Shown here piece by piece: positions 1 to 6,342 of a stretch of 6,342 nucleotides of DNA. Source of the DNA: Alphaproteobacteria bacterium (lineage in GTDB: Bacteria > Pseudomonadota > Alphaproteobacteria > Rickettsiales > UBA8987). The stretch is taken from NCBI GenBank assembly GCA_003531345.1, contig DQGZ01000070.1:1-6342 (forward strand), given 5' to 3'. The translations under genes were made by a program, and so were the position numbers. Under the pieces are notes generated by a model. It searched no databases, had not been told where the DNA came from, and was given only the letters and a program-made list of their open reading frames with translations. Every line of letters starts with the position of its first letter. Position 1 is the first letter of the stretch.

Positions 1-1
1 T

Positions 2-1477
2 ACTGTTTTATTACTTGCATCATGCAACCTTTCGCCTGAGTTTAAAAAACCTGAGATGAAAATTCCGCAGCAGTTTAAAAATTCTGTTAAAAATGACAAT
101 GAAGTCATTTCAGAAGGTAGCTGGAAACTGGTTGAGCTTGATGAAAATTCTGAACGTGGTCAGTGGTGGAAAATATTCAATGATGAAAAACTAAACAAGT
201 ATCAGGAAATTGCTAAGCAGAATAATAATGAGCTTGCCGCTGCCATTGCACGAGTTGAGCAGGCAAGAGGAAATGTTGACCTGAAGAGGGGGGCATTTTT
301 CCCTACGCTCACCATTGGTGCCAGCCCTTCACGTTTTCAGCAGTCCAATGTTTTTTTAGGCAAAGCACAGAACGCTGACCAGTTTATCAATACCATATAT
401 CGTACAGAAGCAGTTGTAAGCTATGAGCCAGACCTATTCGGCAGAATACGCAATAATTATAACATTGCCAATTTCAGCAGGGAGGCTTCTGAGGGTGCGC
501 TAAAAAGTGTTATGCTTGCATTACAGGCAGACGTTGCAACCATGTATTTCAACTTAAGAACAATTGACGAGGAAATATCTCTTATTGAAATTATAGTTGA
601 GCAAAGGGCTCAGGAAGAAAAAATATTTGAAACCAAGTTAAAGCTTGGTGATGTTTCATATCAGGAATATTTGCTTTATAAGGCGGAGCTTGCTTCTTCT
701 AATTCAGAAAAAATATCATTACTGCAAAAAAGAGAAGAGATAGTTAACAATTTTGCTGTTCTGTTAGGGCAGAACCCCAGCTTGCTTGAGCTTGAAAGGT
801 TAAACCTCTCCCATGCCGAAATCCCTCAGATACCTGCTAACCTACCATCAAAGTTGCTTGAAAGAAGGCCAGATATAAATATTGCAGTAAAACAGTTGGA
901 GGCTGCAAATGAAAAAATAGGGCTGGCCAGAACGGCGTTCTTTCCTAATATTTCACTCTCTGCATCTGGCGGGTTTGAAAGTAACCAAATATCTGATATG
1001 TTCAAATGGTCTGCCCGCACATGGACATTAGGGCCATTGTTTGGAACGCTTCTTACAGCGCCATTATTTGAAGGTGGAAGAGGTTTCGCTAACCTTGATA
1101 TTGCAAAGTCAGCCTATAGTGAGGCAGTGGCACATTATAGACAATCAGTTTTAGTTGCATTTAAGGATGTTGAAAATGCTCTTTCAGCTATAAAATACCT
1201 TAACCAGCAATCTGATGAGGTGATAACCGCCTATGACGCATCACAAAAATCAGCTGACCTACAAAAACTCAAATTTGAAAATGGCAGCGCCAGCCTGCCT
1301 GAATATCTTTTTGTTGAGAGAAACCGCCTTGAAGCACTTCGTGCATTCAACCAGATAAGGGGTGCAAAATTTATTGCGGCAATTTCTCTTATAAGGGCGC
1401 TTGGAGGTGGGTTTAATGTTGTTGCGTCTGCCCCTGTAAACACCCCTGATGATGTTGTTGCGCCAATTATTAAGTAA
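2..1477 (+). CDS. NodT/CusC-type outer-membrane efflux channel lipoprotein, 5' end outside window
   Basis: This is a TolC-superfamily outer-membrane factor, the channel that lets a tripartite (usually RND-type) pump expel its substrate across the outer membrane. The frame is open to the left edge. An in-frame ATG at 56 exists, but the codons before it read L-L-A-S-C-N, a lipobox with the lipidated Cys at 23-25, so the true start is upstream and the ATG is internal. Numbered from the first visible codon (491 residues), family motifs are W-W near 55-56, a helical A-x-A-R-V-E-Q-A-R stretch near 80-89, YEPDLFGRIR at about 141-150, LLERRPDI at about 285-292, IGLARTAFFPNISL at about 306-319 and TAPLFEGG at about 352-359, followed by an amphipathic helix containing AFKDVENAL. 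The two-fold repeat of the family is visible, as the P-x-L and fP-x-isL segments of each half. Length is normal, so only the signal-peptide N-terminus is missing. The substrate cannot be read from this gene; adaptor and pump genes are presumably to the left. Confidence 0.93.
   Translation, partial: TVLLLASCNLSPEFKKPEMKIPQQFKNSVKNDNEVISEGSWKLVELDENSERGQWWKIFNDEKLNKYQEIAKQNNNELAAAIARVEQARGNVDLKRGAFFPTLTIGASPSRFQQSNVFLGKAQNADQFINTIYRTEAVVSYEPDLFGRIRNNYNIANFSREASEGALKSVMLALQADVATMYFNLRTIDEEISLIEIIVEQRAQEEKIFETKLKLGDVSYQEYLLYKAELASSNSEKISLLQKREEIVNNFAVLLGQNPSLLELERLNLSHAEIPQIPANLPSKLLERRPDINIAVKQLEAANEKIGLARTAFFPNISLSASGGFESNQISDMFKWSARTWTLGPLFGTLLTAPLFEGGRGFANLDIAKSAYSEAVAHYRQSVLVAFKDVENALSAIKYLNQQSDEVITAYDASQKSADLQKLKFENGSASLPEYLFVERNRLEALRAFNQIRGAKFIAAISLIRALGGGFNVVASAPVNTPDDVVAPIIK
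11..25 (+). other. Lipobox of the efflux channel lipoprotein
   Basis: The codons read L-L-A-S-C, matching the signal peptidase II consensus with Leu at -3, Ala at -2, Ser at -1 and the lipidated Cys at +1. It is followed by N-L-S-P, a normal start of a mature OprM/CusC-type protein. This site shows that the coding region begins left of the window and that the mature protein is tethered to the outer membrane by an acyl group. Confidence 0.85.
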
Positions 1478-1628
1478 GTTTAAATGTTAATGTTAGGGAG
1501 TAGCAGCTAAATTCCTTCTTTAATTATGCTTCATTTTCTATCCCACTTGCAGAGAAAATTTGGAAATAGTAACCCTATATACACTTAAAACTCAAGCCAC
1601 AAGAGATGGAGGGATTGTTTGAGGTGAG
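1478..1628. other. Convergent intergenic region without a clear terminator
   Basis: This 151-base AT-rich gap separates the stop of the plus-strand efflux gene from the stop of the minus-strand pilin-like gene. Transcripts from both sides should end here, but I find no GC-rich hairpin followed by a T-run in either direction. The best inverted repeat is ATTTTCT (1533-1539) with AGAAAAT (1553-1559), a weak 7-bp AT stem with a 13-base loop. I see no small gene or RNA in it. Confidence 0.5.
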
Positions 1629-2387
1629 CTAATCAAGATGGTGCAACCAGAAAATCAGCCTGCACGCACGCACTTTACTGCTTAGGTCATAAGATATTGT
1701 GCCTTCGGTATTGCTTGCTGCAAACCCTGCGCCAGAACCTGTTATACAGCCGCTTGCCTGATAACCTGCTACTGAAGAGTTGAACCCTCTTATTGCCACC
1801 ATGTTCCCAGAACTAGCTTTGCCATCATCAATTTTTTGGTCTATATAAATTGCGGTTTCAGCAGCAAGAGGGCCGTTGTAATCTGATGATTCAAACGGGG
1901 CAAGGGAGAGGTAATTTCCAGTTTTATCATAAATAGAGTATCCTGATGCAATTCCACTATACCCGTTTTCTGTATCCCAGTCAGCTGATGTGGAGCATAC
2001 AAAGAATCTAGTTCCTTTTATTTTGCTAGGTAACACATAACCGCCTGTACTCAGGTTTATTTTCTCATTAAGTAGTTCTGAAGTATTAAGGAGTACGGGT
2101 ACGTATAAACATTCTCCATCGAAGCCTTCTATATAGCCGTCACCATCACCATTATGCCATGAGTCAAGCCCAGTCCAGTAAGTGGTGGCGTTTGCCATAT
2201 CACCTGGCAGAGCATTATATTGCTGCTTGAAGGATGACATGGCGTTATTATATTTCTGGAATTCTTTTACCACCTTTTGCCTTTCTGCGTTATTCAAAAG
2301 GTTTTGTCCCGCTAAAATACCCCCGATTATCAACCCCACTATTATAATAACGATAGCAAGCTCAACTAATGTAAAACCTTTTTTCAT
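1629..2387 (-). CDS. Type IV pilin-like protein with class III prepilin leader
   Basis: This is a prepilin-type protein, processed by a PilD/GspO-like peptidase and inserted in the inner membrane or assembled into a pilus or pseudopilus. From the ATG at 2387 it has 252 residues and starts M-K-K-G|F-T-L-V-E-L, a perfect prepilin site: cleavage after Gly4, Phe as mature +1 and Glu at mature +5. A hydrophobic helix spans about 5-27 and continues as the amphipathic pilin helix to about 56. Then come YNALPGDM (57-64), NGDGDG (79-84, an acidic loop like metal-binding loops), and YIDQKIDDG (181-189). Four cysteines (93, 131, 214, 242) could form two disulfides. The frame could be extended 12 codons to a TTG at 2421-2423, directly abutting the preceding stop, but the ATG gives the normal short basic leader and is preferred. 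No strong Shine-Dalgarno is visible. It lies 36 bases after the TPR gene stop, probably in the same operon. No pilus assembly genes are in view, so major pilin, minor pilin or pseudopilin cannot be decided. Confidence 0.88.
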   Translation of the reverse strand: MKKGFTLVELAIVIIIVGLIIGGILAGQNLLNNAERQKVVKEFQKYNNAMSSFKQQYNALPGDMANATTYWTGLDSWHNGDGDGYIEGFDGECLYVPVLLNTSELLNEKINLSTGGYVLPSKIKGTRFFVCSTSADWDTENGYSGIASGYSIYDKTGNYLSLAPFESSDYNGPLAAETAIYIDQKIDDGKASSGNMVAIRGFNSSVAGYQASGCITGSGAGFAASNTEGTISYDLSSKVRACRLIFWLHHLD

Positions 2388-2423
2388 AGATGCTGTTCTA
2401 AAATTATTCTGATTAATAGCCAA

Positions 2424-5400
2424 TTAATTTTTAAATTTTTCTCTGGTTGATATGTTAAGCTGAGATATTCTGCTAGAGGATTTATAGTAATTAATAAAAT
2501 CCCTCATTTCAGATAATTTTATCTTACCTTCAAATATTGCATCATTATTCTTAGGGAATGCTCTGCTATCAAGCACTTCAAGTGCATCAATTGTAAACCT
2601 GTCAACCCTTACATCTTTAAAATTTCTGGTAAGTTCACTAAAGGCTTTTTTTATTTCCAGCTCCTCTTTTCCGTCTCGTGGTTCTATCATGCTATAGGCA
2701 AGGGCAAGCTTCACAACGTCTTTTTTTATAGCACTTGAAAGCTGGCTAACGGGGGTGTTGGCATAAGTTTTAAGTTTTGGTGCAATTATCGCAACTACAC
2801 TGCGCCATGATTTTTGTGGCAGGAAGCTATAGTCTTTCAGAAAATCCTGTGTTTCATCAAGCTGAAGGCTTTGCTCAAACTGGTTGTAATCAAGGGGAAC
2901 TCTTGGTTTTGTTAAGTAGCTAAAAACGAATTCATCATCTTTCCTGTCAATTCTTTTGATGAATTTATTATATAAATTATCAAGGCTTTGCGCCATGTTC
3001 TGTGCGCTGTAAGCAACTGCAAGCCGCATCATATCCTTCATCTCAGCTTTACTTAAATTCTTAGGGGCGGAATCTTCCCATTCGGGTATTTTTATATTCT
3101 CCATAATACGGATAAGACCAAACCAGTTTTCCCGTTTCCAGAATACTTCAGCCCGCACTTCGTCTGCTTCTTTGCTTGCATCCCCTTTTAAAAGTTCCAG
3201 TGCTTCCTCGGTGTTATTCTGCTTCGCCAGTATAATAGCTTTTGTATATTTGAATTTCCGTTCGATCTCACTTGAGATTTTTTCACCCTTTATCCGTTCC
3301 AGAATTTCCAGTGCTCTATCAAGGTTTCTATTATTGATAAGCGTGTCTGAAAGCCATAATATAAGCCCTGCCTTATCATCACCTTTTGACCTGAACTTTA
3401 TTTGGTGATCAATTATTTTTATCGCCTCATCAACCATGTCAGTATCTGCAAAGAACTCAGAAACCTTTCTTGTTATCCTGTCACCAACTTCACCCACGGG
3501 GGTTAAGTCTCTGAATTTGAAATAGACCTTTAAAGCTTCCAGCGGTGCTAAACTATATGCTATTCCTTCATCAAAAAGTTTAACGAATACATCCTTCATT
3601 CTTCCCAATACAAATATACTTTCTGGGGTGTCTGTGAAATTAGCAGAAATTACTTTCCATGCATCAAGCGCTTTTTCATAATCCTGAGCCTGTGCATAAA
3701 GTTTGCCAACATAATCAAGAACATCAATCTCAAAAAAATCATCTCGCCATATAACCTGCGCTTTCATCATATTTTCAATAGCTTTTTCCATTGATATTTC
3801 GCCCTGCTCAAAGGTAAGTTTTGTTTTGTGGAATAAGCCGTAGGCTCTGAATTTTCTGCTGTGTTTATCTGCGGCAAGTTCTTGATAGATTTCCTTGGCT
3901 TTATCAAAATCCTTTTCTATCTCAGATCGGAAGACTTCAACTAATTTATAAGGCTTTTTAAGAGTTTTTGGAACACCCTTATAAGTAGCCACTTCCATCA
4001 GGTTTATAACCTCATCATATTTTTTGTCGGCAATAAGCTCTTTTATAAACAGCAGGGTCAGCTCCAGCCTGAGTTGTTTAGGGTAACGCTGCATAAACTT
4101 GTCAAAACTTGAGACAAAATCTACCTCTATGTCAACTTTATCCTTTAGTTTGTTCTCATTGTTGTCACTCAGCTTGCTTAAATATTGCCATAGTTTTAGC
4201 TCATTGAAGTAAACATTACTGGTAGACTGATCAGCAAGTTCAGTGAATAATTCATAAGCATTATCATATTTTTTGGTCAGGTATAATGACGCTGCAAGAA
4301 CCGCCTTGGCATCATAGCTTTTTTTATATTTAGGGTTGCTGATAAATATATCTTTTATAGAGCCAGCCGCTTCAGCATATAGTCCTTTGCTGAATAAATA
4401 TTTACCAAGCTCAAATTTTAAATCCGCTTTTTTTTCAATGTCATCTTCAGCTATTATCTTATTTAGCATTTCAAAGGTTTTTTCCTGAAAGTTTATTTCA
4501 GGCTCTTCCAGCTTCACTTCTTCCTGTTCAAGAGCTTTCGTCTTTTTTTGAGGGATATTGGCTTTCTCCAGTGAGGCCAAGTATTTTAGATTTCTGGTGA
4601 AGGGGAAAAGTGATTTTTCTGGGAATACCCCAGCAGACCTTGACCTTGAAGCAGAGCCCGCCACATCACTTGTGCCAGTGCTTAGAACTTCGTCTGATAA
4701 TTGTATATTGGGCAGTTTTGTTATTGATAAAATATCGCTGTCCTTCTGGTTGTAAGAAAGGAAGTCAGACTTCTCTTCAATAAGCAGTCCTTGTAAACTT
4801 GGTTTTATGGTTATGTCAACAAGGCTACGGTTCATATTATTACCAAAGCCATTTTCAGTTGAGGTAAAGACCTTATAGGTAACGCCTGTAGTTTTGCTGG
4901 TGGTTATTATAGGTTTTGAAAATTGCTTGCTTTTAAACACAATTTTTTTCTCACCTTGATTGTTTTCAAAGCTGGTTTTTATCTGATTTACACTGAAACT
5001 TTTATCATAACTGTTCTTGGTTATTTCAAAAACCCAACCCTGCTTATTCTTATAGAACAATGTTCCTGACTTAGTGCTGTTTACCAGAACTTCAATATTG
5101 GTGTATTCTGGTTTTTCTTCGTTGCTTTTGCGGGTTTTTATATTTTTAAAAAAACTATTATCAGGGAAGTTAAAATTCTGGATAAGTTTCTTTTTGTCAA
5201 AAAATATTTGAACAATATGGTCCTCCTTATAGACTGCTGCGCCTAGTTTGTCGGACTCATCTATTGGAAATATAATCAGTGCGTTATTTTCCGTTATTAT
5301 TATTTCTGGTATAATTTCATTCTCGCCCTTGGTTTTTTCAATTTCAAAAACGCTATATTCCCTAGGGTCATATAAATATGGCCCTACAAAATCCGCATCG

Positions 5401-6128
5401 AAAAGAGATATCTGCTCTATCCTTGGCGGGCCAATATATTCTTTGGGGTAGGTGACTATTTTCATTCTGCTTCCGTCACTCTTAAGCTGTGCAACTGGCT
5501 CAGTGCCAAGTATTGGTGTCATGAATACATAATTTTTCTTATAGGCTTTTTTTGCAAGGTATAGGTCAAAACCAAAATTATTTCCGTCAGAGATAAATTT
5601 TTTAACCTTGGATATTTTATTCTTGAAATATAATGTAAGCTGTTTTGATTTTTCTGAAACACCAACTGACTTAAGTTCATCAAGCTGGTTTACCAGTGAG
5701 AAGAAATCAATGTCATTAGGTCTTTCAAAGTCAAGGAACAGAGCATTGCCATCAACTTTAACGGTAACATCATTCTTTTTCTCTGAATTGAAGTTGAACC
5801 TTAAATAGTTCTTTATCCGAAATAACTCAGGTTTTATTTTAACTATCTCATTGGGGTCAAACTTTTCTTCTACTATCTCTTTTTTATCCAGAGGTTTTTG
5901 TTCTAAAGTTTTTTCAGGTGAAACTATTTTAGCATTAGCAGGGGGCAGGGGGCCAAATATCTCCTCTTCAGCAGGTGCTTTATCAGTAATTTTTTTTTCA
6001 GGAGGAAGAGGGCCAAAAAACTCAGCTATTTTTTTATTATCTTCAATTTGTTTTTCCTGTGCAACACCAGTAGCAGCATGGCATAGCAGCAATAAAATTA
6101 TAACCAGGCTTTTATATAAACTCTTCAT
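2424..6128 (-). CDS. Large secreted TPR protein with AMIN-like N-terminal segments, function unknown
   Basis: I do not recognise a named gene. The 1234-residue product begins with a Sec signal peptide (basic MKSLYK, then VIILLLLC), with likely cleavage after Ala23 (G-V-A|Q-E), so it is periplasmic or surface-exposed. Residues 24-100 are a charged, Pro-rich linker with two FGPLPP repeats. Residues 108-137 (LRFNF...ALFLDFERP) and 283-314 (LIIFPI...IVQIFFDKK) are matching strand-loop-strand segments resembling AMIN-type domains, which in other proteins localise to the envelope or bind peptidoglycan. Beta-rich sequence continues to about 445, and a Ser/Gly/Arg-rich linker lies at 480-500. From about 550 to 1050 the protein is helical with degenerate TPR units, e.g. 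near 568-600, 604-636, 800-832, 924-946 and 958-985 (K-Y-x-x-A-x-x-L-F and EEALELL patterns). The architecture resembles large alphaproteobacterial TPR proteins, an impression from memory. A scaffold role is inferred. The ATG overlaps the upstream gene by 17 bases and has no Shine-Dalgarno, which suggests translational coupling. The frame shows no break. Confidence 0.88.
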   Translation of the reverse strand: MKSLYKSLVIILLLLCHAATGVAQEKQIEDNKKIAEFFGPLPPEKKITDKAPAEEEIFGPLPPANAKIVSPEKTLEQKPLDKKEIVEEKFDPNEIVKIKPELFRIKNYLRFNFNSEKKNDVTVKVDGNALFLDFERPNDIDFFSLVNQLDELKSVGVSEKSKQLTLYFKNKISKVKKFISDGNNFGFDLYLAKKAYKKNYVFMTPILGTEPVAQLKSDGSRMKIVTYPKEYIGPPRIEQISLFDADFVGPYLYDPREYSVFEIEKTKGENEIIPEIIITENNALIIFPIDESDKLGAAVYKEDHIVQIFFDKKKLIQNFNFPDNSFFKNIKTRKSNEEKPEYTNIEVLVNSTKSGTLFYKNKQGWVFEITKNSYDKSFSVNQIKTSFENNQGEKKIVFKSKQFSKPIITTSKTTGVTYKVFTSTENGFGNNMNRSLVDITIKPSLQGLLIEEKSDFLSYNQKDSDILSITKLPNIQLSDEVLSTGTSDVAGSASRSRSAGVFPEKSLFPFTRNLKYLASLEKANIPQKKTKALEQEEVKLEEPEINFQEKTFEMLNKIIAEDDIEKKADLKFELGKYLFSKGLYAEAAGSIKDIFISNPKYKKSYDAKAVLAASLYLTKKYDNAYELFTELADQSTSNVYFNELKLWQYLSKLSDNNENKLKDKVDIEVDFVSSFDKFMQRYPKQLRLELTLLFIKELIADKKYDEVINLMEVATYKGVPKTLKKPYKLVEVFRSEIEKDFDKAKEIYQELAADKHSRKFRAYGLFHKTKLTFEQGEISMEKAIENMMKAQVIWRDDFFEIDVLDYVGKLYAQAQDYEKALDAWKVISANFTDTPESIFVLGRMKDVFVKLFDEGIAYSLAPLEALKVYFKFRDLTPVGEVGDRITRKVSEFFADTDMVDEAIKIIDHQIKFRSKGDDKAGLILWLSDTLINNRNLDRALEILERIKGEKISSEIERKFKYTKAIILAKQNNTEEALELLKGDASKEADEVRAEVFWKRENWFGLIRIMENIKIPEWEDSAPKNLSKAEMKDMMRLAVAYSAQNMAQSLDNLYNKFIKRIDRKDDEFVFSYLTKPRVPLDYNQFEQSLQLDETQDFLKDYSFLPQKSWRSVVAIIAPKLKTYANTPVSQLSSAIKKDVVKLALAYSMIEPRDGKEELEIKKAFSELTRNFKDVRVDRFTIDALEVLDSRAFPKNNDAIFEGKIKLSEMRDFINYYKSSSRISQLNISTREKFKN
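5940..5957 (-). repeat. Second FGPLPP peptide repeat in the TPR protein linker
   Basis: This encodes residues 58-63 (F-G-P-L-P-P) of the TPR protein, within I-F-G-P-L-P-P-A-N-A-K-I. It matches the copy 20 residues earlier in peptide but uses several different synonymous codons (GGCCCCCTGCCCCCT against GGCCCTCTTCCTCCT), so the motif looks maintained at protein level rather than freshly duplicated. Confidence 0.8.
6000..6017 (-). repeat. First FGPLPP peptide repeat in the TPR protein linker
   Basis: This encodes residues 38-43 (F-G-P-L-P-P) of the TPR protein, just after the signal peptide, preceded by A-E-F and followed by E-K-K-I. Together with the copy at 5940-5957 it forms a two-copy short linear motif in an otherwise charged, probably disordered linker. 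A docking motif for a partner is possible but only inferred. Confidence 0.8.
6112..6128 (-). promoter_or_regulatory. 17-base gene overlap, probable translational coupling site
   Basis: The TAA stop of the upstream fragment (6114-6112) lies inside the start of the TPR gene, whose ATG is at 6128-6126. The sequence 5' of the ATG on the minus strand (TAAAAATTTACGCTA) contains no Shine-Dalgarno. Re-initiation by ribosomes finishing the upstream gene would explain how the TPR gene is translated. Coupling is inferred from this geometry. Confidence 0.55.
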
Positions 6129-6342
6129 TAGCGTAAATTTTTACAGATATATACTCTTTATTCTTTAGTGTATCTTGCTTTTCTGGAAGAAAAACCTCTT
6201 CATTTAATTTTATCAGCACATTCTTATATAGCCCTTTTAGCTGAAAAAAATCTATTACTTTTTTTGAATTTTTTAGTGCATCCGCCTGAGAGTAATATCC
6301 CAGTTCAATTTCAATTTGATTTTTCTTTTTTTCAAGCAAAAA
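6112..6342 (-). CDS. C-terminal fragment, possibly a degenerate OmpA/MotB-type domain
   Basis: The frame is open to the right edge, so only the last 76 residues are visible and the start lies outside. A TTG at 6339-6337 could be read as a start, but the preceding codon is also open and nothing supports initiation there. The visible part has the order of the second half of an OmpA/MotB-like domain. First comes a helix, ADALKNSKKVIDFFQLKGL (about 20-38), which resembles the family's R-A-x-x-V-x-x-Y-L-x-x-x-G-I helix. Then come a strand (NVLIKLNEE), a Pro and a final NKEYISVKIY (about 61-70), resembling the closing N-R-R-V-E-I strand. The conserved Arg residues of that family are not present, so peptidoglycan binding may be altered. 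The gene overlaps the TPR gene and is probably its operon partner. The family assignment is weak and rests on pattern comparison by eye; it could also be an unrelated hypothetical protein. Confidence 0.6.
   Translation of the reverse strand, partial: FLLEKKKNQIEIELGYYSQADALKNSKKVIDFFQLKGLYKNVLIKLNEEVFLPEKQDTLKNKEYISVKIYANEEFI

Noticed and set aside
826..1443. Minus-strand open frames inside the efflux channel gene
   Set aside because: They are antisense to strongly conserved family motifs, are short, and have no ribosome binding site or recognisable domain.
1533..1559. Inverted repeat ATTTTCT/AGAAAAT in the convergent gap, considered as a terminator
   Set aside because: The stem is only 7 bp and AT-rich, the loop is 13 bases, and no T-run follows on either strand. 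Such repeats are expected by chance in AT-rich DNA.
1629..1690. C-terminus of the pilin-like protein (RACRLIFWLHHLD) considered as a frameshifted tail
   Set aside because: A Cys-plus-hydrophobic ending is usual for pilins, where the last cysteine closes a disulfide, and nothing in the other frames continues the protein past this stop.
6081..6083. Cys16 of the TPR protein considered as a lipobox cysteine
   Set aside because: The residues before it are L-L-L-L. The -1 position should be Gly, Ala or Ser, and a good signal peptidase I site (G-V-A|Q) follows at residues 21-24.
5851..6168. Plus-strand open frame of 105 codons opposite the start of the TPR gene
   Set aside because: It lies antisense to a well-supported signal peptide and linker, and its composition (Ser/Phe-rich) is that of a reverse-strand shadow with no recognisable domain.

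Overview
The window is AT-rich bacterial DNA holding three long, intact-looking reading frames and the tail of a fourth. There are no RNA genes, insertion sequences, CRISPR arrays or phage genes that I can see. The protein content is Gram-negative envelope machinery: an outer-membrane efflux channel lipoprotein, a type IV pilin-like protein, a large secreted TPR protein and a possible OmpA/MotB-type C-terminus. The low GC, and the AMIN-like plus TPR architecture that resembles large TPR proteins of alphaproteobacteria, suggest an AT-rich alphaproteobacterium. This assignment is tentative and rests on recall of family patterns, not on a search.

Layout. On the plus strand, 2-1477 is the 3' part of a NodT/CusC-type outer-membrane factor. 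Its start lies left of the window, and the first visible codons already contain the lipobox. A 151-base convergent intergenic stretch (1478-1628) follows. On the minus strand, read from right to left, come: a small C-terminal gene fragment (6342-6112) that runs off the right edge; a 1234-residue secreted TPR protein (6128-2424) that overlaps the fragment by 17 bases; and a pilin-like gene (2387-1629) that starts 36 bases after the TPR stop. These three look like one transcription unit.

How they may work together. The efflux channel belongs to a separate unit, probably downstream of periplasmic adaptor and RND pump genes outside the window. The minus-strand genes form an envelope or motility-flavoured set: a possible peptidoglycan-binding OmpA/MotB-like protein, a periplasmic TPR scaffold with AMIN-like strand pairs, and a pilin-like subunit. 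The function of this set is not established by the sequence. The most interesting part is the unrecognised TPR protein and its coupling to its two neighbours.
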